Origin: Actinomycetes bacterium
GTDB lineage: Bacteria; Actinomycetota; Acidimicrobiia; Acidimicrobiales; RAAP-2
Assembly (NCBI GenBank): GCA_021845725.1
Contig: JAJZVL010000025.1
Span: forward strand, 2,289 to 35,637
Length of the DNA stretch: 33,349 bases
Reading direction: 5' to 3'
The notes beneath the pieces were generated by a model, which saw only the letters and a list, made by a program, of their open reading frames with translations, had not been told where the DNA came from and searched no databases. Positions 22,187 through 30,902 of this stretch are shown one piece after another. The translations under genes and the position numbers were made by a program. How positions within the stretch are numbered: the first letter of the stretch is position 1; each line of letters opens with the position of its first letter.

Positions 22187-24419
22187 CGTCAGGCATCGGT
22201 TGCACGTCTGCTGGGCCCCTGCGACGCGGGTGCCAGCGCGCGGTGCGTCGGAGCCTTCGGGCCTCGCGGATGTAGCGGCGCCCTGTGCGTGGCGCTGCGT
22301 CGTTGTCACCCCACGTCGCGGCGCCAGCAAGAGACGCGAGCTCGCGTGCGGTGCACGCGGGCCGCGGGGGCCGCGCGGGGCGCTCTGCAGCGGCCGCCGG
22401 CGCGTCGGTCCCGGGAGGGTGCCTCCCCGCTCGGAGGACCGAGTCGAGCGCGGCGGCGATCGAGTCGAGAGTCGCCCCTGGGTCTGCGTCGAGACCCGCC
22501 TGCCTCGCAGCGCGTTCGAGCTCGCGCGTGACCTTCGCGCTCCAAGAGCGCGGCCGCCGGCGCCGCCGAACGAGCACGAGCGCCACGAGCCCGAGGGCGC
22601 CCATGGCGGCTGCGGTGGAGGCGACCGGCACGAGGCGGAGGGTCGCGAGCAGATCGTGGACGATCGTCGAGGCCGGCGAGGGGTTCGCAGGCGGTACGTA
22701 GGCGGTGGGATCGAAGCTCTGCCAGCCGTAGCCGGGGAACCACACCTGGACCCACGCGTGCGCGTCCTTGGCCTGCTCGTCGTAGAGGCCGGTGATCGGG
22801 TCGAGGGGGCCGGGGACGTAGCCGACCGCCTCGCGTGCGGGGATCCCGAGCGTGCGGAGCATGACGGTGAGCGAGGTGCTGATCTGCTCGCAAAATCCGC
22901 GTCGGGTGCCGAAGAGGAACTCGACGACCGTGTCCTGACCCGGTGCGAGGGGTGGAATGTGCAGCGTGTACCTGGTGTGCTCACCGATCCAGCGCTCGAG
23001 CGCATGGATCTTCGAGAGGACCGTCGGGTCGTGTGCGGTCACCCGGCGGGCGAGCGACGCGACCCGCGGGTAAGGGTGGGGGAGCTGGAGATCCTCACGG
23101 AGGGCAGATGCTGTGAGCCCTGCGGTGCCGTTCGCTCTCTCGAGCTCGGCATCGCTCGGCGTCGCGACTGTGGACGCAACGCTGTAGACGGACCCGGCGC
23201 CGAGTGCCTGAGCCGTTCGGATGGTCCCGTCCGCACCGACGTACAACCTCCGGGTCGGGATCCACACCGCGGTCGCCTGCTCGGCGTGAAGGACGAGGTT
23301 CGACGCCGACGTCGCGAGGTAGAAGGTCTGGTAGTCGGGCTGCACGTCGCCGCGGGCGGCCTCCGAAGGCGCCGTCGTCGCGTTGGCACCCTGCTCGGCC
23401 GGTGGCATCGCGCTCGGTGCAACGAGGAAGGGCGGGCCGCCGGTGAGGACAGCCGAGCGCCCTGTGGACACCCCGGTCTCGCCGATCGCTTCGTCGGCTG
23501 GCAGGCGCGGTCCGATCTGGGTCCAAGAGCGTCCCGACCAGGTGTCGTAGGTCTCGGCGACCCAGTACGTCGGGCGGTCCGCGCGCACTCGGAGGACGAC
23601 CTCGTTGCCGAGCCGGGGACGCAGCGCCGTGTCGAGCGGTCCGGCGAAGCCGAGGAAGCCCCCGACCCCCGTCGGCCCGCTCGCCGACGCGGGTCCCTCG
23701 TCTGGCGAGCGGGGGGCGGGGACGAAGCGGACTGGCTGGTTCGCGCCGTCCGCACCCGCTCGCGCTCCGAGGCTGGGGCTCACCGCGAAGCTCGGCGGGC
23801 TCGGAAGTGGGAGGAACACCACGAGCAGCCCCGCGACGAGCAGCGCCGCCGCGCTCCACCCCACGATGCCGAAGGCGTGCGGCGCCGTCCCCCCTGCCAT
23901 CGACGCCCACGAAGCATGCAGAGCGATGAGAGCGAGGAGAGCCCACGCGATGACGTAGAGCCCGAAGGAGAGGTCGATGGCCTGGGCTGCCGCGACGGCC
24001 ATGAGGGTCGCGGATCCTGCGAGCGAGAATCCCAGGTCGCGTCGAGAAGGCATGTCGAAGGAGTGGGCGGCCTGCATCGCGGCGAAGAGGACGGCGAGGG
24101 GGGCCTCTACGGAACCGAGCTGACCGCTCGACGCGTCGGCCGACACCGTGACGAAGAACCAGGCGAACGCTGCGAGCATCGCGGCGCCCAGGGCGATCTT
24201 CAGATAGGGCACCGGGCGCGTGCGGCGCCGGTAGGAGATGATGCTTCCGACGCAGACGAGGGCACTGCAGGTGGCCGCGTACCACGCCGAGAGCTCGCCT
24301 TGGGCCGCGCACGCGATGACGGCGACGCACACTGCGCCGCTCGATGACGCGCGAAGTGCGACGGAGCTCTCGGCGGGCCACGTCCGCGCGGGTCGCCGGA
24401 GGGCGCGCATCGGGTTCAC
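22110..24419 (-). CDS. TgpA-like membrane transglutaminase-domain protein
   Basis: The 769-residue protein has about seven membrane helices (24-203), a large outer domain, a transglutaminase/protease-like core, a further helix (about 597-613) and a cytoplasmic DUF4129-like tail. The catalytic triad is Cys510 (GFCEQIS), His554 (DAHAWVQVWFPG) and Asp570 (SFDPTAY). WFPGYGWQSFDPT is a family hallmark. It probably acts on the cell surface; cross-linking or peptide-cleaving activity cannot be separated by sequence. GTG at 24419 overlaps the DUF58 stop (GTGA), favoured over ATG at 24410. The open frame upstream to 24533 is only the antisense-like reading of the DUF58 repeat. The Arg/Pro-rich C terminus overlaps the convergent FAD reductase gene. 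Third member of the MoxR-DUF58-TgpA set. Confidence 0.9.
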   Translation of the reverse strand: MNPMRALRRPARTWPAESSVALRASSSGAVCVAVIACAAQGELSAWYAATCSALVCVGSIISYRRRTRPVPYLKIALGAAMLAAFAWFFVTVSADASSGQLGSVEAPLAVLFAAMQAAHSFDMPSRRDLGFSLAGSATLMAVAAAQAIDLSFGLYVIAWALLALIALHASWASMAGGTAPHAFGIVGWSAAALLVAGLLVVFLPLPSPPSFAVSPSLGARAGADGANQPVRFVPAPRSPDEGPASASGPTGVGGFLGFAGPLDTALRPRLGNEVVLRVRADRPTYWVAETYDTWSGRSWTQIGPRLPADEAIGETGVSTGRSAVLTGGPPFLVAPSAMPPAEQGANATTAPSEAARGDVQPDYQTFYLATSASNLVLHAEQATAVWIPTRRLYVGADGTIRTAQALGAGSVYSVASTVATPSDAELERANGTAGLTASALREDLQLPHPYPRVASLARRVTAHDPTVLSKIHALERWIGEHTRYTLHIPPLAPGQDTVVEFLFGTRRGFCEQISTSLTVMLRTLGIPAREAVGYVPGPLDPITGLYDEQAKDAHAWVQVWFPGYGWQSFDPTAYVPPANPSPASTIVHDLLATLRLVPVASTAAAMGALGLVALVLVRRRRRPRSWSAKVTRELERAARQAGLDADPGATLDSIAAALDSVLRAGRHPPGTDAPAAAAERPARPPRPACTARELASLAGAATWGDNDAAPRTGRRYIREARRLRRTARWHPRRRGPADVQPMPDVIVPPPGAPPPRRTSHPTRAGAGRT

Positions 24420-25411
24420 GGTGATCCGTCCACCCAGGGCTCCTGGCGTGCTCTCGTCGCATCGTGCGCGTGGTCGTGCGCGTGGTCGTGCGCGTCGTCG
24501 TGCGCGTGGTCGTGCGCGTGGTCGTGCGAGCACGAGGCCCCGACCCGCGGGAGGGCGAGGGCGAGCCGCCGTCCCGCGGCGTGCAGCGTGGTGACCGGTG
24601 CGACGACATGCCCTTCGGGTTCAGTGGTCTCGAGCTCGACGCGCGCGCCGGAGCGCAGCAGCGCGTGCACCTCCGCCATCACGTGCTCAGCCTGGTGCTC
24701 CGCCTCGGAGGGATCTGTGGGGAGCCGCCCGTCGACGACCGCCGTGAGCGGTCCAGGGCGCTCGCTCTCACGCACCATGAGCGAGCCCGTGTGCGCGGTC
24801 GCGGGCCAGTGCACGAGCGTGCGCCGGTCGCCGCGCTCGTAGGGGCGGATGCCTCGCGGGTCATCGCCCCGCCCTGGTGCGCCAAGAGGCGTGTCTGCCG
24901 GGCTGCGACCGTCGCGCGGCCGGAGCTCCGACACCCCGACGCGCGGTGCGACAGCGAGCGGGTGCGGGAGCGTGAGGACCACGGTGCGTGTCCACCACAG
25001 GATCCCGAAGGGGGCGGCGCTCGCGAGGGTCAGCGTGCACCGGTCGACCACGCCGCGATGCTCCGGTCGCACGTCGAGGGTGCTCGAGCCGCGACGCCTC
25101 GTCGTCGTTGCCGGGCCGGGCGGGTCGATTGGGTGGAGCTCGACCGGTGCGCTGGTCCAGATCTCGAGCGTGACCGGGATTCCGGCCGATGCGTCGTAGG
25201 GTGCTGCGACGCATCGGCACCGCACCCGCGCCACGACGGCAGCTGGTGCGAGCGCCCCCACCACGAGCGCACCGGCGACCAGCGCGCCGATGGACTGGAC
25301 CCATCCTGCGCCGGCGTCGTGGGCGACGATTCCCCAGATGCCGAGAGCCGCTGCGCTCGCGATGACCGGCATCGCCGCCCGTCGAGGGCGCGGGAGCCGG
25401 TGCCGGGTCAC
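24416..25411 (-). CDS. DUF58-domain protein with His/Asp-rich repeat tail
   Basis: The 331-residue protein has two N-terminal membrane helices (about 14-60), a beta-rich middle part and a DUF58 core with the diagnostic RPYERGDRRTLVHWPATAHTG, followed by LMVRE. DUF58 proteins accompany MoxR AAA ATPases and are thought to take part in assembly or activation of membrane complexes. The unusual part is residues 296-317, where HDHA and HDDA units give ten His in 22 residues, followed by a short non-repetitive end. Such a tail should bind divalent metals such as Zn, Ni or Co. GTG at 25411 overlaps the MoxR stop (GTGA); its own stop overlaps the TgpA start. Confidence 0.88.
   Translation of the reverse strand: MTRHRLPRPRRAAMPVIASAAALGIWGIVAHDAGAGWVQSIGALVAGALVVGALAPAAVVARVRCRCVAAPYDASAGIPVTLEIWTSAPVELHPIDPPGPATTTRRRGSSTLDVRPEHRGVVDRCTLTLASAAPFGILWWTRTVVLTLPHPLAVAPRVGVSELRPRDGRSPADTPLGAPGRGDDPRGIRPYERGDRRTLVHWPATAHTGSLMVRESERPGPLTAVVDGRLPTDPSEAEHQAEHVMAEVHALLRSGARVELETTEPEGHVVAPVTTLHAAGRRLALALPRVGASCSHDHAHDHAHDDAHDHAHDHAHDATRARQEPWVDGSP
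24461..24530. repeat. 12-base tandem repeat coding the His/Asp tail
   Basis: On the plus strand a GTCGTGCGCGTG unit repeats about six times with single-base changes. It lies wholly inside the DUF58 gene and reads His-Asp-His-Ala in that frame. Confidence 0.9.
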
Positions 25412-26562
25412 GGTCTCGGTGCCGGTACCGACCGCAGCGCCTCGCGCACGAGGCCCGCACGCTGGTCAGGGAGCGCGTCGCTGGCCAGTCGGTGCGCGAG
25501 GCCCGCAACGGCGACCGCCTGTACGTCGTCAGGAGTCGCGTACGGCCGGCCCTCCAAGAGCGCGTGGGCCTGTGCGGAGCGGACGAGGGTGATCGTCGCA
25601 CGTGGGCTCGCACCGAGGTGGACTCCGGCTGCGACCCTCGTCGCGCGTACGAGGCGAACCGCGTACCCGGCCACTTCCCGAGCTACGCGCACCGCCGCGC
25701 ACGCGTCCACGAGGCGCCCCCACTCGGCGGTGGAGCAGACCGGCCTCAGCTTGTCGAGGGCGTCACGACCGCCCCGCCCCATCGCGAGGTCGAGCTCGGT
25801 CTCTGCGTCGGGATAGCCGAGCTGCGTGGAGAGCGCGAACCGGTCGAGCTGGCTCTCGACCAGCGGAAAGGTGCCGAGCTGGCCCGGGTTCTGGGTGGCG
25901 ATCACGAGGTACGGGCGAGGTAGCGGCCAGCGTGCCCCGTCGACGGTCACCTGCTCCTCGGCCATCGCCTCGAGCAGCGCGGACTGGGTCCTCGGCGGCG
26001 TGCGGTTGAGCTCGTCGAGGAGGACGACGTGCGCGAAGACGGGTCCGGGGTGGAAGCGCCAGTCCCCACGGTCGGGGGAGTAGACGGACACGCCGGTCAC
26101 GTCCGTCGGCAACAGATCGGTGTTCCCCTGGATGCGCGAGAGCTCCGCGCCGAGCGCCGCCGCGAGGGTTCGCGCGAGTACGGTCTTTCCCGTCCCCGGC
26201 ACGTCCTCGATGAGGAGGTGCCCTCCGGAGACCGCGGCGCACACGGCGACGGTCACCGCATCTGGCGCGCCGAGGACCACCTCGCTCACGGCGTCACGCA
26301 GCGCGCGGGCGAGTGCCGTCGCGCCGACGAGGTCCATCGCGTCCTCCGGCGGTTCGGCGGCCGGCTCCCCGGTGTGCCGCACGTTGGGAACGGTCGCCGC
26401 CGGGGGGGAGGCGGGGACGCTGGGAACGGTCGCCGCCGGGGGGACGGCGGGCGCGGAGGGGGTGGTGGGCGCGATCGGTGGAACGGGTCCTGCGGGCGCG
26501 TCGGGCGCGCCGAAGTGCTCGCCGTCACGCCCTGCCTTCGCCGTAGCCGACCACGCGGTCAT
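25408..26562 (-). CDS. MoxR-family AAA ATPase
   Basis: The 384-residue chaperone-like ATPase has Walker [10 protein letters not shown] (Lys126), Walker B VLLDELNR, sensor ATQNP and the MoxR hallmark [13 protein letters not shown]. MoxR proteins remodel or activate partner complexes; the DUF58 and transglutaminase genes downstream are the usual partners. The first 75 residues are an atypical Pro/Ala/Val-rich extension containing a 12-residue repeat ([21 protein letters not shown]); the family normally starts near [17 protein letters not shown] later start would remove the extension, but no better signal is seen. ATG at 26562 lies nine bases after the kinase stop with a GGGGGT stretch between. 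The stop overlaps the DUF58 start. Confidence 0.92.
   Translation of the reverse strand: MTAWSATAKAGRDGEHFGAPDAPAGPVPPIAPTTPSAPAVPPAATVPSVPASPPAATVPNVRHTGEPAAEPPEDAMDLVGATALARALRDAVSEVVLGAPDAVTVAVCAAVSGGHLLIEDVPGTGKTVLARTLAAALGAELSRIQGNTDLLPTDVTGVSVYSPDRGDWRFHPGPVFAHVVLLDELNRTPPRTQSALLEAMAEEQVTVDGARWPLPRPYLVIATQNPGQLGTFPLVESQLDRFALSTQLGYPDAETELDLAMGRGGRDALDKLRPVCSTAEWGRLVDACAAVRVAREVAGYAVRLVRATRVAAGVHLGASPRATITLVRSAQAHALLEGRPYATPDDVQAVAVAGLAHRLASDALPDQRAGLVREALRSVPAPRP
26385..26443. repeat. 36-base imperfect tandem repeat in moxR
   Basis: A 23-base block beginning TGGGAACGGTCGCCGCC occurs at 26385 and again at 26421. It codes the repeated PPAATVP of the MoxR N-terminal extension, in frame. 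Confidence 0.85.
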
Positions 26563-26571
26563 GGCGACCCC

Positions 26572-28077
26572 CTAGAACTCGATGCCCGACAGCTCGGGGA
26601 TCGTGCGGGCAGCCCGCTCCCGTGCCTCCAGCCACCGGCTCCGCAACTCCCGGTGGGTCAGCTCTGAGAGCCTAGGCTCCACGACGCCCTTCGGACGGTA
26701 CGCGTCGGCGATCTCTTCGGTTCCCGACAGCGTGCCCAGAGCAACTCCCGCGAGGAGCCCGGCGCCGAGGGTCGTCGCCTCGAGCTCGCGGGAGAGCTCG
26801 ACGGGGCGTCCGCAGGCGTCTGCCAAAGCCTGGACGAAGAAGCGGTTCGCGCTCATACCACCGTCCACTCGGAGCGTCGGGACCCTCGCGGCACCGTCCG
26901 CCTCGGCGGCCTCGAGCAGGTCGGCGCCACGGTGGGCCACCCCTTCGAGGACCGCGCGGACGACGTGCGCCCGGCCAGAGCCGCGGGTGAGCCCGACGAG
27001 CGTGCCCCTGGCGCCGAAGTCCCACACGGGAGTTCCCAAGCCCATGAGGGCGGGCACGAACCAGACGTCGCGTGTGGGCTCGCACGACAATGCGAGTGCC
27101 TCGGTGTCTGCGGCGGTCGCGACGAGGCCCATGTCGTCGCGCAGCCAGTCGACGCACGCGCCGGCGGTCAGCATGATCGCCTCGGTGCCCCACGTGAGCT
27201 CGCCGCCGAGCCGCCATGCCACGATCGGAAAGGTCCCGCGCGGGTTGCGGACTGCACGTTCGGGCGGTGCCGTCCCGGTGCACAGGTCGAGCATCCCGCC
27301 GGTGCCGAAGGTTGCCTTGGCGAGGCCGGCGCGCGTGCAGCCCTGGCCGATCAAGGAGGCCTGCTGGTCGCCGATCAGCGCGCACAGAGGTGGAGATCCG
27401 GGGAGGGCGGCTGCCTCGCCGATGGTGCCGCAAGAGTCGACGACGCGGGGCAGCAGTGCGCCGGGGATCCCCAGCGCGTCCAGGACGCGCTCATCCCAGG
27501 CGTCCCAGTTGCCTGACTCGCCTGCAGCGAGCATGCCCGTGACCGCAGCGTTGGTCGCGTCGGTGACGTGCAGGCCGCCGTCCAACCCCCGCGTGCCCCC
27601 GGCGAGCGTCCACGCGACCCAGCTGTCGATGGTTCCTGCACACAGCTCACCGGCTCGCGCGCGCACGCGTTCGGGGTCGACGGCGTCGAGGATCGCGGCG
27701 ACCTTGGTGGCGGACATGTTCGGTGCGAGGCGGATGCCCTCGGACTGCAGCGTGAGGCAGGTGAGAACCGTGCGCAGGTCCTGCCACCCGATCGCCGGGG
27801 CGACAGGGAGGCCGCTGCGGCGGTCCCAGACGACCGCCGTCGCGCGTTGGGTGGCGACGCCGACGCCGGCCACCGGCCCAGATTCGGCGAGCACCGACGT
27901 GGCCAGCCCCACGACAGCCTCGGCCAGGTGGGCCGCGTCGAGCTCGACGAGACCGGGCGCGGGCGAGCGCGTCGCGAGCGGTGCCCGGCGGGCATGCTCG
28001 ACCGAGCCGTCGGGTCCGACCACGCCCGCGCGCAGGCTGGTCGAGCCAACGTCCACGACCAGCACGCCGTCCGTCAC
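26572..28077 (-). CDS. FGGY-family sugar/polyol kinase, probably glycerol kinase
   Basis: The 501-residue kinase has the FGGY ATPase fold: phosphate-1 loop [21 protein letters not shown] (substrate region), [11 protein letters not shown] (phosphate-2), and the second FGGY signature around [23 protein letters not shown] then LGAGLLAG. Length fits glycerol kinase. The substrate is inferred mainly from neighbours: a glpD-like remnant and an alkyl-DHAP-synthase-like flavoprotein both handle glycerol-phosphate or DHAP compounds. Other FGGY substrates, such as xylulose, cannot be excluded because the N-terminal motif differs from the classical GTTSSR of GlpK. GTG at 28077 overlaps the upstream stop (GTGA); the longer open frame upstream is a shadow. 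Confidence 0.85.
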   Translation of the reverse strand: MTDGVLVVDVGSTSLRAGVVGPDGSVEHARRAPLATRSPAPGLVELDAAHLAEAVVGLATSVLAESGPVAGVGVATQRATAVVWDRRSGLPVAPAIGWQDLRTVLTCLTLQSEGIRLAPNMSATKVAAILDAVDPERVRARAGELCAGTIDSWVAWTLAGGTRGLDGGLHVTDATNAAVTGMLAAGESGNWDAWDERVLDALGIPGALLPRVVDSCGTIGEAAALPGSPPLCALIGDQQASLIGQGCTRAGLAKATFGTGGMLDLCTGTAPPERAVRNPRGTFPIVAWRLGGELTWGTEAIMLTAGACVDWLRDDMGLVATAADTEALALSCEPTRDVWFVPALMGLGTPVWDFGARGTLVGLTRGSGRAHVVRAVLEGVAHRGADLLEAAEADGAARVPTLRVDGGMSANRFFVQALADACGRPVELSRELEATTLGAGLLAGVALGTLSGTEEIADAYRPKGVVEPRLSELTHRELRSRWLEARERAARTIPELSGIEF

Positions 28078-29654
28078 GGCCAGGGCACCTCCCCGAACGT
28101 GGTCGGGATCCCGAGCTTTCCCGGGTTGAGGATCCCTGCAGGGTCGAGAGTCTGTTTGAGTGACACGAGGACGTCGTAGGCACTGCCGAGCGCGCGAGCG
28201 AGGAAGCGGCCGCGGCTGAGGCCGATGCCGTGGTGGTGGCTCATGGGCGCGCCGCTCTCGGCGACCACGACGCTCAGCGCGTCCCAGGCCCGCCGGTAGT
28301 AGTCCTCGGCGAACGCTGCGTCGAAGGATGCTCCAGGCGCGCCGCGGCCCGCGTCGCCCGAGGCCGCGTGCTCCGAGGCCGCCTCGCCCGAGGGGCGCCC
28401 TCCGGCGAACGTGAAGTAGAGGCACGCGCCGTCGAGGTAGGCGTGGGAGAGATGCACCGACGCGGCGATGGTGCCGTCGAGGGCTTCCAGCGCGCCGACG
28501 ACGTCTCGGGCGAGTGCCGGCAGCGCCGCCCATCGGCCCGCGACCTCGGAGGTGTCGACGGCGATCCCGGCGCGCCACAGCGGAGCCAGTGCCGAGGTGT
28601 CGTTGCACGTCGAGAGCCAGTGGTCGACGACCGAGGCGTCGAGGCGATCGGCTGACGAGCACTCCTCGTCGACCACGGCGAGCGTCGCATCGAGCAGCCC
28701 CTGGTCGGCTTCGTCCGCGACGACGAGGACGCACCCGTCGGAGTGCGAGAAGGTGCGCTCGGACTCGGCTGCATCGTAGAGCCGGAGGACCGCTGGCGTT
28801 GCCCCCCGCCGCAGCACCCGCCTGCAGGCCTCGAGGCCCGCGTCGAAGCTCGAGAACGTGAAGGCGCGCTGGTCTCGTGCCGAGGGAAGCGGGTGCACAC
28901 GGAGCCACGCGCGGGTGATCACCCCGAGCACGCCCTCGCTGCCGGTGAACAGCTGCGTCAGGTCGGGCCCGGTCGCCGCTCGCGGCGCCTGGGCGCCGGT
29001 GCGCACGATCCGACCGTCCGCGAGCGCGACTTGCAGACCGACGACCATGTCCTCGATCTTTCCGTATCTGGTCGACCACTGGCCTGCGCTGCGGCATGCG
29101 ATCCATCCCCCCACCGTGGACAGGTCCACCGACTGGGGCCAGTGGCCGAGGGTGTAGCCGGTGCCGCTGGTGCGCAGGCGCTCGACGAGGTCGCGGCCGC
29201 TGGTGCCTGCTGGCACCTCGGCGACGAGCGACGCCTCGTCCACCTCGACCTCCCCGGCGAGCCCGGTGCAGTCGAGCGCGACGCCGCCGTACAGAGGGAT
29301 CGCTCCGCCGCACACCCCGCTGCGTCCTCCCATCGCGGTCACGGGGACACGATCGCGAGCGCAGGACGCGAGCAGCTCGGCGACCTGTGCAACCGACACC
29401 GGGCGCACGACCGCCGCCGGCATGGCCGGGACGCGGCCGGCCGCGGCCCAGCCAATCCCGAGTGGCCACCAGTCGCGCCCAGCCTCCGCGCGCGCGGCCA
29501 TCTCGAGCTCGACGGTGCCTCCCTGTTCGCGCACGCGGTCGAGGATCGCCTCGGGCACCGCGACCGGGCGGGTCGCGAGACGCTGGCCGGCGTGCTCCGC
29601 GCCGCCCTCGATTGGAATCGGGGGCACCGGGGGCACCGGGGTCGGCTTGGTCAC
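28074..29654 (-). CDS. FAD-binding oxidase, alkyl-DHAP synthase-like
   Basis: The 526-residue flavoprotein belongs to the PCMH/VAO fold. The FAD domain has VVRPVSVAQVAELLASCARDRVPVTAMGGRSG, SVDLSTVGGWIACRSAGQWSTRYGKIEDM and DLTQLFTGSEGVLGVITRAWL. The cap domain contains His473-His474-His475 in SHHHGIGLSRGRF, a motif shared with alkylglycerone-phosphate synthase (AGPS), and the end LKQTLDPAGILNPGKLG is standard for the fold. AGPS makes the ether bond of ether lipids from acyl-DHAP; bacterial relatives are often annotated so without proof, and ether lipid synthesis here is only a possibility. GTG at 29654 follows GGGAGAGG and overlaps the glpD remnant stop (GTGA). The Pro-rich N terminus (PTPVPPVPPIPIEGG) precedes the homology. 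Confidence 0.85.
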   Translation of the reverse strand: MTKPTPVPPVPPIPIEGGAEHAGQRLATRPVAVPEAILDRVREQGGTVELEMAARAEAGRDWWPLGIGWAAAGRVPAMPAAVVRPVSVAQVAELLASCARDRVPVTAMGGRSGVCGGAIPLYGGVALDCTGLAGEVEVDEASLVAEVPAGTSGRDLVERLRTSGTGYTLGHWPQSVDLSTVGGWIACRSAGQWSTRYGKIEDMVVGLQVALADGRIVRTGAQAPRAATGPDLTQLFTGSEGVLGVITRAWLRVHPLPSARDQRAFTFSSFDAGLEACRRVLRRGATPAVLRLYDAAESERTFSHSDGCVLVVADEADQGLLDATLAVVDEECSSADRLDASVVDHWLSTCNDTSALAPLWRAGIAVDTSEVAGRWAALPALARDVVGALEALDGTIAASVHLSHAYLDGACLYFTFAGGRPSGEAASEHAASGDAGRGAPGASFDAAFAEDYYRRAWDALSVVVAESGAPMSHHHGIGLSRGRFLARALGSAYDVLVSLKQTLDPAGILNPGKLGIPTTFGEVPWP

Positions 29655-29866
29655 AGCCCTCTCCCGGCCGGTGCGGGGATGCGCGCCTGCTCGAGGTCGG
29701 TGCCGACCTGCGTATGGAGCCGGCTCCCGTCCTTCGCTGCCTGGCTGACGCTCCAACCGAGCTCGGCGGCGATCAGCGGGGCCACCTTCGCGCCGTCGCG
29801 GTCGAATGCGCTCATCTCGGCAAGCGTGCCACAGCGACGGCGATCTCCCGCCCGCTCACGCCGATG
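29651..29866 (-). pseudogene. Remnant of a glycerol-3-phosphate dehydrogenase 3' end
   Basis: A 54-codon frame (ATG at 29815) reads FDRDGAKVAPLIAAELGW, which resembles the C-terminal helical end of GlpD-type dehydrogenases. The frame stays open a little upstream (about to 29860) with RR-x2-TLA, which also fits the GlpD region before it, then meets an in-frame TGA. Intact GlpD proteins exceed 500 residues, so this is the last tenth at most. The stop overlaps the start of the flavoprotein gene (GTGA), just as an intact gene would. The call rests on short similarity judged by eye, so a small unrelated peptide is possible. Confidence 0.45.
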
Positions 29867-29891
29867 TCACCGTTTCGAAAGGAGATGTCAA
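29863..29891 (-). promoter_or_regulatory. Promoter for the agpS-like/FGGY kinase/MoxR run
   Basis: On the minus strand TTGACA (complement of 29886-29891) and GACATC (complement of 29863-29868) are separated by 17 bases. A transcript would begin near 29856 and run through the glpD remnant. Confidence 0.45.
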
Positions 29892-29908
29892 CCGCTAAAT
29901 CTTTACGC

Positions 29909-29922
29909 TATGATCGATTGCG
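29909..29922 (+). promoter_or_regulatory. Leaderless promoter of the PerR-type gene
   Basis: TATGAT (29909-29914) lies eight bases before ATG at 29923 with no SD. The surrounding AT-rich stretch (29890-29920), unusual in this GC-rich window, is where an autoregulatory Fur/PerR box would be expected, but no clean palindrome was seen. Confidence 0.55.
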
Positions 29923-30348
29923 ATGCGGACGCCGGCGGAACTTACCCAGCTCTTCCGTGCAAGCGGGCGGCACGTCACCCCGCAGCGCCAGTCGATCTTT
30001 CGCGCTCTCGCGGGCAACGAGAGCCATCCGACGGCGGAGAAGGTCTACGAGGCGGTTCGTGCGGAGATGGAGACCATCTCGCTCAAGACCGTCTACCAGA
30101 CGCTCCACGATCTCGAGGACCTCGGGGAGATCACCCCTCTCGATGTCGGGACGGGTGCCGTGCGCTTCGACCCGAACGTGGAGCGCCCCCACCACCATCT
30201 GGTCTGTCGCGTGTGCGGTGACGTCCGAGACGTCTTCGTCGACTTCCCTGTGGTGGGGTTGCCGGAACGCCTTGCCCAGGGCTACGACGTGGAGCGAAGC
30301 GACATCGTCTTCCGAGGGCGCTGCGGCCGGTGCCACGGCGAGAGCTGA
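29923..30348 (+). CDS. Fur-family regulator, PerR-like
   Basis: The 141-residue repressor has a winged helix (about 1-80: VTPQRQSIFRAL, AEKVYEAVR, LKTVYQTLHDLEDLGEI) and a dimerisation/metal domain. Regulatory metal ligands by alignment with Bacillus PerR: His35, Asp83, His90, His92 and Asp103. The last is Glu in classical Fur and Asp in PerR, so the sequence supports a peroxide sensor that uses Fe(II)-catalysed His oxidation. Structural zinc is held by two CxxC pairs, Cys95/Cys98 and the pair in GRCGRCHGES. Rubrerythrin and DUF3501 follow, a usual peroxide-stress set. ATG at 29923 starts the homology and is preceded by a -10 box at leaderless distance. Confidence 0.9.
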   Translation: MRTPAELTQLFRASGRHVTPQRQSIFRALAGNESHPTAEKVYEAVRAEMETISLKTVYQTLHDLEDLGEITPLDVGTGAVRFDPNVERPHHHLVCRVCGDVRDVFVDFPVVGLPERLAQGYDVERSDIVFRGRCGRCHGES

Positions 30349-30477
30349 GGTCGACCTATCGCCTGACCTCCGTCCGCCAGCACGAGCCGTCGGCACCGTC
30401 GAGCCATCAAGGACCCATCAGCATCGAGCCATCACAGACAAGCCCATCAAGCCATCACAGACAAGCAAGGAGGAGCA
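30349..30477 (+). promoter_or_regulatory. Leader of rubrerythrin with repeats and strong SD
   Basis: The 129-base gap contains a 17-base direct repeat, AGCCATCACAGACAAGC, at 30427-30443 and 30450-30466 (period 23), with related GAGCCATCA at about 30401. AAGGAGGAGCA follows immediately before the ATG, the strongest SD in the window. The repeats could bind a regulator or shape the mRNA; neither is shown. Confidence 0.5.
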
Positions 30478-30897
<420 letters not shown>

Positions 30898-30902
30898 GTG
30901 GC

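Noticed and set aside
24461-24530. Repeat cluster as a CRISPR array
   Set aside because: The unit is 12 bases without spacers and lies inside a coding frame.
24420-24533. In-frame extension of the transglutaminase protein (Arg/Ala/Pro repeats)
   Set aside because: It is another frame of the His/Asp repeat of the DUF58 gene; the GTGA junction gives a better start.
26572-29469. One 965-residue frame spanning kinase and upstream region
   Set aside because: Only the part from GTG at 28077 codes kinase sequence. The rest is Arg-rich shadow of the flavoprotein gene, so it is not a fusion protein.
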